Assembly: GCA_024734555.1 (NCBI GenBank)
Contig: JANPWX010000333.1
Coordinates: 1,174,681 to 1,238,680 of the forward strand
Direction: 5' to 3'
Source: Trochalopteron elliotii
Lineage: Eukaryota; Chordata; Aves; Passeriformes; Leiothrichidae
DNA: 64,000 nucleotides
Shown in pieces: positions 12,667-23,640 of this stretch. Position numbers and translations under genes: made by a program. The notes beneath the pieces were generated by a model. It saw only the letters and a program-made list of their open reading frames with translations, had not been told where the DNA came from and ran no database searches. Position 1 is the stretch's first letter; every line of letters starts with the position of its first letter.

Positions 12667-15325
12667 TGACTTTGGTGTAAAACTGATTTGAAAGAAAAAT
12701 CAGAGGTAGGAAGCTATATCCATCTCAGGGAGATCCCTCAACTCTAGCATACTGGATGGCTGTCACTTAAACCCAGGACAAATCTGGCCTAAGCTGTTCA
12801 ACTCAGTGCTGAAACCCACCCAAGAGGTCCACATGGATGCACTGACGTGTCATAAAAGGCCCAGCATTGAGACAAACCACAGGTTAATAACTTAAATCTG
12901 TAAATGCTTAAAAAATGTCAGACAGTGACAGAACTGGCAAGGAAGCACTGAGCTTTGGTAATTTGTACTGCTTTTAACACCCTCAGTCCCTGTGCTCTGC
13001 TGCATTATGTACTCCATGCATGCTGGCACATGGCATGAGCTACGCAGCTGCAACTTGGCTCTCACGATGCAACAAGATGGAAAAAACTTTCTGAGGGGCC
13101 AATGGCACCAAACTACAGCACCAGTGACCTTGGTGGCATTGGTGACCTCATCAACTCCAGCATAAGTGTCACCGTATTCCAGCTCCCCTCTCCAGCACCC
13201 ATCTCTGCCTGAGTTCCTCCTGTCATCTTCCTACCCCGCTCCAAAGCAATTTCAAAACTTTTTCAGCTAGACACGCTAAACCCAGGATGTAGATTTTCCA
13301 ATTAGTCTCTGTTTAAACATCTGTTGGTAGACTGCATTTAACATCAGTTATTTGAGCAAAGTGCAATTTGATTAGGCTGTCTGAAACGGAGCCAAAGTCT
13401 GCAAAATAATAGCTCAATTAAATTTTGTTTTGCTTTCATTTGTCTTATACTTTCCTGAGTGTGATACAGTTGCATATAATCAAGTAAACTAATTCCTTTC
13501 AAAATGAGATATTTCAGTGCTTTTTCCATCTCCTCTTAAAGTTTATTTAATAATCTATTCCATCTTCTCCATGCTTCATCAAACTTCAGCCTGACATAAA
13601 GTACATTTCTTTCTTGTGCCTTCAGTCTACTTTAATTTTCCAGGCTTTCAGTGACTTGAGATTATGCACCATTAATGTTACACCTTAAACAGATTAGTAA
13701 TATATAAAAGGCAGATTACACTTATCAGGCAAATAAAAACATTTCAGCAACACAACAGCCTTTTCTCTGCACACACCACAAAATATTTTGCCAACCTGAC
13801 GACACAGCTGTAAAACTGTCAAGCTCCAAAGCCACATCCAAGCAGCATTTCCATTTGTTTCCCTGGGTTTAGTTTCTACTTATTCTATGTTGCACTTGTT
13901 GCCCTGAAACTTCAATATTAGCTCTAGAGATTTAAACACATGAGGCAAACAGCTGCTCTCCTCTACTCCAGCAAGCCAGATCAAAATGCTTTCTCTCTTT
14001 CTCTCCTGCCTTTTTTTTTTTTTTCCTTTCTTTTTAAACAAATTGCAGTGATGAACACAGAGCAGAATTTTGCCCTGAAACCATCAGCTTTGCAAGAAAT
14101 ACTTGATTTACAGCAGACTCCTCCAGTGCAAACTCCTCTCAGTCAGTGTGTGAGGAACACCAGCACTTCCCCATCCTGACTAAAGAAACTTTGCTTTGAG
14201 GATTAAAAAAAATAAATAAAAAAGTCACAGTAACTTAGCTGCTATGTAGATGAGTCTACGATTTAAGTTAAAACATTAAACATTTAAACATTAACTTGTT
14301 TCACACGTCTGTTTAAAAAAAAAAAAAAAGCAGCAGCATGTACTCTTTGAGAGAATTCTTTTATCCGAGATTTTTGATACACAGTACTTTTCCTTTAGTG
14401 TTTTTTTAACATATTTGTTGCAAAGTGTGAACACAAAGGGACAAGCTGAAATAGGTATCTGGCAGGCTCTTCCCAGTGCGTGCTGCCGAAAGCCACAAGT
14501 ACTACTGCAGTTGTGACAAACCTGTTATTTTGCTGCACGAAGGCAAGCGACTCCTCCAGCACTCCCTGCCCTGCCACTCTTTAAAATATTCCTGCAACAA
14601 AATAACCTTAAAAACCCAGAGGCATCTCAAGTCCGTGGAAGTTCAAAATGGGATATGTCCTATTTAAAATGTAGAGAGCTACTAAATATGACAACCATTT
14701 GATGTATGAAAATTATTCACAACCGAAAACAGACAGTCTGGAAATAGCTGGGATGACTTCATTTAGGCAGAATTACCCAAATCTGTTTCTAATATACACA
14801 GTACACATAATAAATTTTTACAATATGACAAGGAAAACAAACTTAATAAAAGTTCCTGATCTTTTGTTACACAAGCAAGCTATAGCCATGCTATGTTTAT
14901 AATATTTTGCCCATGATATCACAGCTCAGTAACAAAAGCTAAGCACCACACATAACAGTTTCTAGGTATGACTTCACCTCGCCATGCCAACACTGCACCC
15001 ATCAGCCCGGCAGTACCACCTTCCCCAGCTCACAGCCCATGCTTGCTGGGCTGCTTTTGACTGAGAATTTCCTTTTCTCCTTCTCCCAGGCTCCCTCTGC
15101 TTTGGGAAGCTGCGGATCTGTGACGGGAGTTTGTTTTTTTCCAACTACACCAGGACTCATCTGAACGGTAAGAGATTTTTAGCCTGTTTCCTTCACTCCT
15201 GGTTATTTGACAAGTGCTTGAAAACCCTGTTATAAACAATCTCTGTAGGAAAACAGATGATGTCTTACGATCACAGAAGGTAATTTTTTCAAGAACCCAA
15301 CTTTTTGAGCATTTCCCAGATGCAC
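12667..15325. other. Intronic stretch without recognised genes
   Basis: Largely AT-rich DNA. It includes a pyrimidine-rich run near 13990-14035, an A-run near 14316-14330, and small repeats of CATTTAAA type near 14265-14300. The region 13540-13760 is repeat-free and could contain conserved non-coding DNA, but nothing specific can be claimed. Confidence 0.45.
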
Positions 15326-15422
15326 CGCGTCAATCTTCCCGCGTTTGACTATCTCAGCTGGTTTTCCAGCCCGGGCATCGTGCCAGGCGGGCCGGACTGC
15401 CCCTCATTGTCACTTCTGTTCG
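15326..15422. promoter_or_regulatory. CpG cluster in intron, possible regulatory element
   Basis: Nine CpG dinucleotides fall within 97 bp, including ACCGCG and CCCGCG, in a surrounding intron that is CpG-poor. Vertebrate introns lose CpG by methylation and decay unless the site is unmethylated or selected. No TATA box or open frame supports a promoter, so an enhancer is the milder reading. Confidence 0.3.
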
Positions 15423-15528
15423 ATGGCACTTGCACCCACTGCTGTTATTCCAGGCTTCAGGAAATTTTCTAACCACTGGACAGGCTCCAGCACTGCGCAC
15501 TAATAAGTTGCAGATTGCAGCACTCTAA

Positions 15529-15551
15529 GTGTGTGTGTGTGTGTGTGTGTG
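15529..15551. repeat. (GT)n microsatellite
   Basis: About eleven and a half uninterrupted GT units, followed by GCATACGTGTGT. Confidence 0.95.
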
Positions 15552-16599
15552 CATACGTGTGTCAGATCAGGGCCACACTTTGTAGGAGGGGGGAAAAAAA
15601 CAGTAGTTCAAAAATGCTGCCTACTCAAATTGACAGAAAAGTGACCCCTGCACTTCATCAGAAATTCCTGCAGACTGACAAAATAAAGGAGTTTGCTTTT
15701 ATCACACACAGTAAGACTCATATGGAAAAATGGAAACACTACATCACTCGACCTTAGGTTGCCCCCTTTTCAACCGCAGATGAATATTATGTATAAAAAT
15801 TGTAAATCAATTTGAGATGTATTAAAGGAGATTCTCTTTTTCTGCATTAAAGGTAATACCTTTTAATCTCAAGATTTATTTTGTAATGTCAAGTAAATGA
15901 GACAGACTTAATTTTTGTAACTGAATTTTGTTACTCTTAAGTCTCTTTAGCATCTCTGCGTGGTGTTCACAGAATTTCCTACCCTTTGCTTTGCATCAGG
16001 AAATAATGAGCAAGCGGCACTTACCCAACACTGAGTCACAAATATTTGCCTACATTAACAGAGCATTAAAAGCCATTTTAAACAACTTAAGGAAATTGTG
16101 CTAGCCTTTGAACTGTGATTCACTTCTAGGAGAAATTAGGAAACTTTTCCTCTTCTAAAGGCAAAAATCAGCTGCTGTAACCTCCTTGTAATATCTTTAG
16201 GTCCTAGAGCAGATTTTCCTCTTACAGATCCTCACACAATAGATTTCTCTGCTTAATGAAACTACTTCTGAAATTTTCCTACACTCAGTGTTAGGTACTT
16301 TGAAATTTCAATCCTTTCACATGCTTGAACTCTCATCAACATTTTTTTCCAGACTGTGTCAATAAAATTGATTACTTGCAGTTCTGAACTCTGTTCTGCA
16401 CATGGAAATAAAACAATTTGTTTTAAAGTATTTTCTGAAGAAAGCCGAACTTGGCAATCACATCTCCAAGATCAAAAAATAAAAAAAGAAGAAAGAGGGA
16501 CAATCCAACCAAGCGAGCCTTGCCCATGAAAAGCAAAACAAAAAGAAACCTCTCCAGCAAACAAAAGAGAAGCGAGGTCCTGATTTCATGATTTTATCA

Positions 16600-17330
16600 C
16601 GGCAGCGACGCAGGCTCAATCCCTGACATCCCCACATCATCAGGCTCGCTGCTGTCCTCCTGATTGATATATCTCCCTGTCGGATGTGCACGATCTTTTC
16701 GGATCATTAATATGTTCATTAATTTGTTATCAATTCTGGCTCGCTGTACTTACAGCGCTCGGTGCCGCGGCTGGCGCGTGCCTCGGCAGCGCCATGCAAT
16801 CACACACGGACGGACCCCTGGCTCCCCAGTTGCTGAGATGCCTCATACCTACAACCAATCTGTTGCTTTTACAAGTTTAATCTCGGTATTAAGGAGCTGA
16901 TTGTGGAACCATGTCGCTATAACATCTTCAACCCAGCTGTACATCATATAAACCGCTATAGGAGGGGGCAGTCTCCCATCATTCCTGGCAGCAGCACATA
17001 CCTTTAACTCCCTAATCTGTAATACTACAAAATACCGCTCTCATTTCTTCCCAAGCACAAGTGGACTACCAGCAAGGGTCCAACAGTGTTATTCCTAATT
17101 ACCTTTTTTTCACTCTTGATCCTGTGGCGCTCATAATTAGTTACCTGGGGCTGCAATCCAATTTGAAGTGATGACAAGAAAGTGATCCATGAAAAAGTAA
17201 TAAGTTAAATCCAATTTCAGCCTTCCTCTAATTAAATGCACATGGAACTAATGACTCAAACCCTACCATTTCAGTGATAATGGTAATTAGCGAGGTGGGA
17301 GTCACTCTCTTTTTTCAACACTGTAGGTGT
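16600..17330. promoter_or_regulatory. Candidate intronic enhancer with clustered homeodomain sites
   Basis: A repeat-free block with scattered CpGs and four TAATTA cores, at 17096-17101, 17134-17139, 17229-17234 and 17284-17289, plus ATTAAT motifs near 16705-16722. TAATTA is the core for paired-type and LIM-type homeodomains. The density, absence of transposon sequence and CpG retention (CGGCAGCGACGC, GGTGCCGCGGCTGGCGCG) resemble conserved non-coding elements. Conservation is not shown by one sequence. Confidence 0.35.
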
Positions 17331-17711
17331 AAACCACAAGGTAAAATGGCAGGAGCACTCTTAATTACATGTGTCATTTTGTCAGCAATTTACACATTTC
17401 TGACCAGTCAGGAAGGTTTCATTTGTTTTCCCCTTCCCCGAGGTGGGTAAGGCACGTTCAGGCTCTGGCACTGCCCGCCCCACATCCCTGCTCCCAACCT
17501 GGGCAGAAATCACAGTTTTTACAAACCTGTTCTGTAAATGCTTAATGTCAAAGCAGAAAACCTGCAAGAAAACGATACTCGGGAAGCTGAAAATGAGGAA
17601 CCCTGGCTTCTACTTTGCCCCTCAGGACTGAGTTCTTTCCAACAGTCAGATGCCAAACTCCCAAATATCCCAGCAGAGCTGCACACCTCAACACCACTGA
17701 GAGCCCACAGC

Positions 17712-17805
17712 TCTCCAACCTTGGGCGAGTCACTTAATATCTCTCTGTCAGGGTTTACATGGCTATAAAATGAGAATAATCATGTTTACTGACAGTGCCT
17801 CACAC
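17712..17805 (+). mobile_element. MIR/CORE-SINE-like fragment
   Basis: CTTGGGCGAGTCACTTAATA followed by CTCTCTGTCAGGGTTTACAT and CTATAAAATGAGAATAATCA parallels the MIR core, which reads CTTGGGCAAGTCACTTAACC, then CTCAGTTTCC, then TGTAAAATGGGGATAAT. Both blocks keep their order and spacing. Confidence 0.65.
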
Positions 17806-20800
17806 TGCCAGCTCTCCCAATATACTGGTATTTTCCTAGAAGCTTCATTTTTTTGAATCATGATATTACAGGATAATCACAGGCTTCTTTTAAGAATAAA
17901 CATACTTGTCACCTTTCTGCTCAGTCTAAAAAGCTGGAAAAACTGAATAATAAATGCTTTGAAAATACAAAAAGGCAGCAAAAAAAGTCCATAGGTGTAA
18001 TGAAACAAATCCCTTAGTATCAAAATTTTCAAGCTGATCATGTAATTTTGAGGATCTGACTCAGATTTTGTTCTGTTTGTGGGGTGGATGATGTCTGCAT
18101 TTCACAGACACATTCCGAGAACTGACTAACACTTATAATTGGGCTTAGGGGTGAAAAATAAATAAGAACTAAGGGGTTCTTTGGTAAAAACCAGCAAAAT
18201 TCAACTTTGCTTAATTTCCAAAGTCAAAAACAGATAATGAAAGATTCAAGTGAAATTTTCATAGGCAAACTTCAAACCCTGCAGAAGCAAAATCCTGACC
18301 CATGCTGAGTTGGTGCCAAAATTCCCATTGGCTTGACTGAGGCCAAATTCTGATCAATTCCTGTAACAAAGAGTGAAACAGAGAGACACTCATACAAATA
18401 GAATAAATATGTTTGCAAATTTACTTCTTCTGCCAAATTATCGCTGACACAATTTCTCTACCAGTTGTTAAATTTACCACTACGTAAAAAAGGTTCCCTG
18501 GGTGTAAAACCTGAGACAACACAACTGAGATTTGTGTGCTTCAAGTGAAACGGAGCATACCCTGCCCTTCACCTCTTGGTGTTTATTGCCTTGTCAAACT
18601 AATGATTTCTAATTTCATAAAAAAACAATAATAATTGCCTCCAACATCAGGCTACAGTGATTTTTTTTCTTCTCGCCCTCTTCTATTTCTCAAGATCCTG
18701 GAAAGATATATTAAGATAATACAACATGCAAATTAAATTCTACAAAAGCCCAGCCAAAAGGCTGCTTTAAAAAGCAGCGGTATGCAAAGGCGAGGACAGC
18801 TCTGTCCTCTCAGCCTCCCCCAGTCTCACCCTGAGAATTTAAACCAAACCCAAATTCTTTTCTTGGCTGTGACTTAAAGGAAAGATTTATTTTTTTGTTT
18901 TGCCAAGCAAAAACAAAAGTTTCCATCCCAGTAATTTCACTATTTCTTCTCTACAAACACATGCAGGTTAATGATCAGACAAGAAATCTCATTTAATCAC
19001 ATAAAAAATGTCAAGTGATGGGTTTCAACTGCGAGATACTGATTTGGACATCCTAAATTTGTTTTCAGTCCAGTATCCAACTTCCAGTTCAATGCAACAC
19101 ACAACATTTACGTCTTTAAAAAAAAATTGTATTTTTAGTATTGCCAAAACACACATGCACTTTTACTTTCTTGGGAGAAAAATGTGTCTCTTGATTTGTT
19201 TCCAATCTGTGTGCTCTTGCCAGCAACTAAAATGCTTGAAGAACCAAAATGAATAATCGGTAAGAGCATCGGCAATTAAAGCTACAAATTTTAATCAATA
19301 GATTCTATTAATACAGATATATTTATCTTGGTCAGGAAAAATGTGCACATTTTCAAAATCCTAAGCATACCTGGTCTGTTAAATTATTTGTTTCACAGAC
19401 TCAAGGAAATCCAACGTCTGTGGCAAATATATTATCAAACAGCCTTTAGTCTTTTTTTCACTTCCAGTAATTTTTGTGGGAGTGATATTTTTTATGTTCT
19501 TTCCCCAACTGCTGGTTATTAAATCCATTTCTTAACTTTCAATTTTCTTTTGTTTGTGTCATCAGGCTGCGAAACTGGAGGTCACTGCCAAATCTAAACC
19601 ACGGCAGTGTGCGATAGGCTCAAAATGTGAGTCATCGTGTATTTGGAGATTTGGGGTTTTTCAGCTATCAGCAGAGCACATCTCCAGTCCTGCGTCCAAG
19701 TTCTTACACACTGAGTATCTCACAATTTGCTCAAAGCAGATCTTCAGGAAGAGCTGCCAAGATCAAGAGACCCCCCCCAATAGGATTGCAGGAGCCCACT
19801 GTCATTTAAACACTACTGAAGACACCATGTCCCAATGTGGCCACAGGATGCTGGGATATATTTAAGTTCCTTGGCTATTTAATCAGGGAATAAAGAAGGA
19901 ATAGAGGAAGTTATCCACAAGGTGATAACAGATTAGCTCCACAGTATATATCAGATTAATCTCCTGCATCTGTTTGTGGTGGTGGAGTTTAGAGGGTGCA
20001 TTTCCAGCCCCAGTACTGGCCTCCCCTCCTGGGGCAGGCAGGGCCATGGAGCATTTTCGTGGGAGAAGCAGCAGCCCAGGCAGACAGCATCCCTCCCTGT
20101 TCCATACAAAGCTCCCCAGCACACGTGCTGGGTGCTGCTCACCAGTGCCCTCGCCACACACAGCAGGGATGAGCAACGCCTATGGTGTTCTTGTTATACA
20201 TGAAGCTTGTTTGTCACAAAAAAACCCAGGTGACTACTAACTGCTGTGGCCATTGAGTCAGACATTTATCTTTGTAAGTGAAGCCCAAAGATAACTTGTT
20301 CATTATTTAAACAAACTTACGAAAAAACAGCACGTTTCCCCCACCCTTGTTATTTATTTTATTCAACAGGATAGGTATCACCTTGTCAGCATGGCCCCAT
20401 CTGACTTCAGGGAGTGTGGGTGCTTGTGTGACTGCAGTTTTACTCAGAAATTCTACCCCCAGCAGCACCATTTCCTTTCAGCAACAGATTTTCATTACAG
20501 GGATGCGCTTGGGGGTGTTACATCCAAGAGGACTTCCAGTATGTTTTAGACCGCAAAAGCACCAGGAGTGAGAAGGGGAAAAAAAAAAAAAAAAAAGAGA
20601 CTGGGCAGTCATTTGAATCAGTGAGTGACAGGCTGGGCCAGCTCTCTGTATACATTAATAAATTAGAATTTTAATTGTGTCTCTGACTGCAGGAGCTGCT
20701 CCAGTACTTTAATGCGTACCAACAATTGGCTATGTTATGGAATCCACGATGTGGCCTTCACTGTTGACCTCTGCAACACAATTCCCAGTCTGACTACGGA

Positions 20801-20899
20801 AACTGTTTGGTTTGATCCTTTCAACTTATTTGAATCCTGACAAATAAGCTCACAGCTGAAAGGTCAACACAGTCATATTTCATCCTCTGGAGCTATTCT
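17806..20899. other. Intronic stretch, mostly featureless
   Basis: AT-rich intron containing the MITE-like relic at 18281-18360, listed separately, and an A-run of about 19 bases at 20579-20597. A C-run lies near 19772. No exon or RNA gene was recognised. Confidence 0.5.
18281..18360. mobile_element. Ancient MITE-like (palindromic hAT-type?) relic
   Basis: GCAAAATCCTGACCCATGCT and GTGCCAAAATTCCCATTGGC, then GACTGAGGCCAAATTCTGAT, resemble a common amniote repeat built around CAAAACTCCCATTGACTTCA and GGCCAAATCCTG. The class is inferred from memory of similar sequences in reptiles. Confidence 0.42.
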
Positions 20900-21189
20900 T
20901 AAGACATCTGCACAACAAAGCACTTCTTTTAGTACCTGACACTGGACCTAGCCAGCACAATCTCTCATTAAAAATGTCCCCAGTGGAAGAGTCTATTAAA
21001 AGGCATATGGATCAGCTATGGATTTACCAAATAAAATATTTTTGAAAGCATTAATGTAACGTTTTGGATTATGGCTCTCGACGCTGCCAATAAAACGTAT
21101 ATTTGCCCAATGACAAAATGCTTCATACTTTCCAAAAGAATAATAGCCCGGCTGTAAAGCGCGAGGTGTTGTCCAGCAGCCGGAGCACA
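20900..21189. promoter_or_regulatory. Candidate conserved non-coding block
   Basis: Repeat-free, with CpGs retained in AT-rich context (TAACGTTTTGG, CTCTCGACGCTGCC, AAAACGTATA, AGCGCGAGG) and a CCAATAAAACG motif near 21089-21099, which resembles a caudal/Hox-type site. It directly precedes a full-length ancient SINE. Confidence 0.3.
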
Positions 21190-21392
21190 GGGGTGGGAGC
21201 CAGGAACTCATGAATCTTAATCCTACCTTTAAACCCAATTCCCTCTGTGATCCTAAGTGAGTTGCTTAACCCGCATCCCTCAGTTTCCCAGTCCAGAACT
21301 GGGATAATGCTACTTACTTATCAGACTTTCCTTCTGGGGATGTTTTGGAGATTAGTATTTGCAAAATGCTTTGAAGATGAAATCACTACACC
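21190..21392 (+). mobile_element. Near-full-length ancient MIR/CORE-SINE-like element
   Basis: The order of blocks follows an amniote MIR-type SINE. GGGTGGGAGCCAGGAACTCA comes first, TGTGATCCTAAGTGAGTTGC and TTAACCCGCATCCCTCAGTT next, then GGGATAATGCTACTTACTTA, GGATGTTTTGGAGATTAGTA and finally AAAATGCTTTGAAGATGAAA. The matching consensus features are GGAGCCAGGACTC, GTGTGACCTTGGGCAAGTCAC, CTCAGTTTCC, GGGATAATGATACTTACC, and GCGCTTTGAAGATGAAAAGC. It is heavily diverged, so old. Confidence 0.72.
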
Positions 21393-21439
21393 AAAGCTCG
21401 ACATTGTCCACGCTGGGCCAAGGGCTGCAGTTAACATCT

Positions 21440-21512
21440 ATTCCTCACTCAGGCAAAACTCCCCTTGAAGTCCCCATCAGCTTTATTTGGGTAAGAACCA
21501 CAGAATTGGGCC
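21440..21512. mobile_element. Ancient palindromic MITE-like relic
   Basis: TCACTCAGGCAAAACTCCCC, TTGAAGTCCCCATCAGCTTT and GGGTAAGAACCACAGAATTG plus GGCCC match the two arms of a widespread amniote palindromic repeat (CTCAGGCAAAACTCCCATTG with arm GGGTAAGGACTGCAGGATTGG). The arms have decayed. Confidence 0.6.
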
Positions 21513-21685
21513 CTCTCACTTTACTGTCAAGGCCTGTAGAGATGTTGGCTTTACCTTCCATATTCTACTACATATTTAAAGAGCCTAGCATCCGTATTTT
21601 TGTGGGAAAATAATCTGAAGCACATATAAAAGGCAAGAGAAGCAGCAATGCTGTCAGAGAGCTCATGGTGATAGTATATCAAACT

Positions 21686-22279
21686 AAAAAAAAAAAAAAA
21701 GAAAAAGTAGAAAGAGCAAAACAGACATGAGTTTGACAACGTGCTATGACAACAAGAGGAAAAAAAAAATACGGAAAGAATTTGGGGCTACAGAGGCTGA
21801 AGCATCAGATATAGAAGAATGAGATAAGATAAATGTCCCAGCTACAGGGCTTTGTGCAACTGCAGCTGAACTGCTGCATTCAGGACCTTATTATCAAAAA
21901 TCCACTGACATGCTGCAATTGCAGAGAGCAGTAATAAAAGCAATAACCAGCTGCAAACCAGCAAAGTGGTCAAGGGTCTGGAAGTGCCAGTTTACGAAAT
22001 ACATAAAGAACTAGATACATATAATTTGCCGAAACTGGCAAGTACATGTTAGTATCTCAGATGTTTGAGGAGTGTGAACACGAGGCAAGGCAAGGGACTG
22101 ACTCAGTATTTATACAAGCAGTATTACTTGGAGCAAGAGGATGGAATTAAAGTGGAAAGTTCCTGAGCGTGTGCTTTGTTATGGAAAACTATCCGAAGGA
22201 AAATAATAGCAGTCCCACCATCACTTGGGATTTCTAACACTAGAATAGCAAAAAAAGAAAAAAAAAAAGAAAAAAAAAG
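21686..22279. other. Intronic A-rich stretch
   Basis: It contains an A-run at about 21686-21700, another near 21761, and a purine-only tract of A with scattered G at about 22250-22283. No coding or repeat-family signal was seen between them. Confidence 0.6.
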
Positions 22280-22903
22280 GAAACTGTGATACATGACCTA
22301 ATAGGTCTTTCTTGTCTTTAACTCCCCGTGATTTATCCCACAAGACTAGTAGAATGTACTCCAAAGCCCCATATGTGTGCATACATCTTCTGTTTGGGAA
22401 TGCTGTATTGGTTTTAGCTCTCTGAATTCATAACAGCACAAAGCCCTCTAATATTTAGATTTTATTTCTGAAGATGTCCATAAATCAGCAGACAATAAAA
22501 GGGGAAAAAAACACACCGATGATATGATATCCTAGTATTTCCCAATATCCTTGACACAGCAAATCAACGGTTTGAGTGAACACAGACTACAAATGGAACA
22601 GCAATCAAACAGAAATGTTAATGCAAATCTCCTATGCACACTGACACAGTAACAAAAGCTATTCCATTTTGTCATGATCCAACCCTACCAGATGCTAATA
22701 TAAGTACACGCTCACGATTTGTAAATATGCTGTAGGTGGGACTTTCAAGAGCACCCAGCATCAATCCTGCTGCTGCATACACCAGCCACAGCCACACTGT
22801 GGATACAGGGAGGAAGCTCCCAAAGGTTCCTCTCCAGTGTTTGCATGGAAGATGCATTTATTCAGCTTTTCAAAGCCCTACACCCTTACAGAGGCTCACA
22901 GGC

Positions 22904-22912
22904 TCCCCTTAC
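22904..22912 (-). other. 5' splice site (donor) of the FOXP1 polyQ exon
   Basis: The exon ends in CTTCAG and the intron begins GTAAGGGGA on the minus strand, a close match to the CAG|GTAAGT consensus. The last exon base is 22913 and the GT dinucleotide is at 22912-22911. Confidence 0.9.
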
Positions 22913-22970
22913 CTGAAGGGCTGGCTGTTTGTCATTCCTCTTCGGAGACTTTATTCCACTAACTTGCTGC

Positions 22971-23005
<35 letters not shown>

Positions 23006-23038
23006 TTGCAGGAGAAGCTGTCGTGCCACCTGGAGAGC
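22913..23038 (-). CDS. FOXP1: FOXP1 polyglutamine-encoding internal exon (partial CDS)
   Basis: This is a 126-bp exon of exactly 42 codons, phase 0 at both ends, so skipping it would keep the frame. It reads [10 protein letters not shown], 15 glutamines, then [26 protein letters not shown] and A-L-Q-V-A-R-Q fit FOXP1; the FOXP2 paralogue has A-L-Q-A-A-R-Q and S-S-D-K-Q-R-P-L-Q there (from memory). FOXP1 is a nuclear forkhead transcription factor, mainly a repressor. It dimerises through a zinc-finger/leucine-zipper region and acts in heart, lung, lymphoid and brain development. This exon lies in the Q-rich N-terminal region, far from the forkhead domain, which is not in this window. As I recall, human FOXP1 has V-S-G-L where this exon has V-S-G-I, and about seven glutamines in the run. 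The exon is flanked by an AG acceptor at 23039-23040 and a GT donor at 22911-22912. The family assignment is firm; the phase of the neighbouring exons is inferred. Confidence 0.93.
22964..23008 (-). repeat. FOXP1: CAG/CAA trinucleotide repeat (Q15) inside the FOXP1 exon
   Basis: Fifteen in-frame glutamine codons, read on the minus strand as CAA, five CAG, CAA, seven CAG, CAA. The longest pure CAG run is therefore seven units, with CAA interruptions inside and at both ends. Interruptions of this kind are known to stabilise CAG tracts, so the tract is a probable but modest length polymorphism. On the plus strand it appears as CTG/TTG, which produces meaningless open frames of poly-Leu or poly-Cys and a second minus-strand frame of poly-Ser. 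Confidence 0.95.
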
Positions 23039-23065
23039 CTGTAGGATGAAAGAGGTTGGAGAATT
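23039..23065 (-). other. 3' splice site (acceptor) of the FOXP1 polyQ exon
   Basis: On the minus strand the bases before the exon read CAACCTCTTTCATCCTACAG, a moderately pyrimidine-rich tract ending in CAG at the exon edge. The AG occupies 23040-23039 and the first exon base is 23038, which begins the GCT alanine codon. Confidence 0.88.
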
Positions 23066-23640
23066 GAGTTCACAGCCAAGAGGATATGGGGAGCTACACA
23101 AACAGCAGAGGGGCAAGGCAATCCCTGGTCATGGGGTACCACTCCACTCCTGATGCACCTCCGAGGAAAGCAGTGGCTTCCACAAAAATAACACCTTGAA
23201 TGCAATGGGGTGGTAGCTCACCACTGATTTCCCATTTTGACTAAGGAGAAAAACAGCAGCAGCTGATGTTCACCTCCTGGGTGGGAGCCTCAAGTAACTG
23301 CAGGAATCCTGATGGTGAGCTCCATAGAGTAGTTTTTGTCCCCCTGGAGCAGCTCACAGCCCTCCTCACTAACGGACAGGCTTCTGTGCTTTCAGATTTC
23401 AGCCTTCCTCCTCTCCAGTGGATCAGGTTGGGTTTACAGAAGAGGGCAGTCGTATATCACTGTCTGCTCCCCTGAGCACCAGAGAACATCAGGGAAACTT
23501 CTGGAAGGCCATGGTGAGAGAAAGAGGAGAGGCAGCAGCAGGCAGAGCCATGCTGAAGGCTGAGAAAGCTGCAAGGAGCTGGAGAGAATGCAAAAAAAAA
23601 AAAGCAGGGACAGAATTTCACTTCACCAAAATCCAGAACT
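23066..23640. other. Intron immediately upstream of the polyQ exon
   Basis: No recognised repeat or exon. The stretch is of ordinary composition with an A-run at about 23592-23603. Branch points for the exon would lie within the first 50 bases; CTCAAT at about 23061-23068 on the minus strand is one possibility. Confidence 0.5.

Larger units (their letters stand above)
1..22912 (-). other. FOXP1: FOXP1 intron downstream of the polyQ exon (3' part runs off the window)
   Basis: This is everything after the donor in the direction of FOXP1 transcription. No further exon was recognised: I looked for the next FOXP1 coding segment (the M-M-T-P-Q-V-I-T-P-Q-Q region and its glutamine-rich continuation) and saw no trace on the minus strand. 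The stretch is moderately AT-rich, repeat-poor, and holds MIR-like, CR1 and MITE-like relics, short tandem repeats and several candidate regulatory blocks listed separately. An untranslated or alternative exon could be missed without transcript data. Confidence 0.75.

Noticed and set aside
22736..23205. Open frames coding poly-Leu or poly-Cys (plus strand) and poly-Ser (minus strand) across the trinucleotide repeat
   Set aside because: They are other-frame readings of the FOXP1 CAG/CAA tract. Only the glutamine frame has the FOXP1 flanks and matching splice sites.
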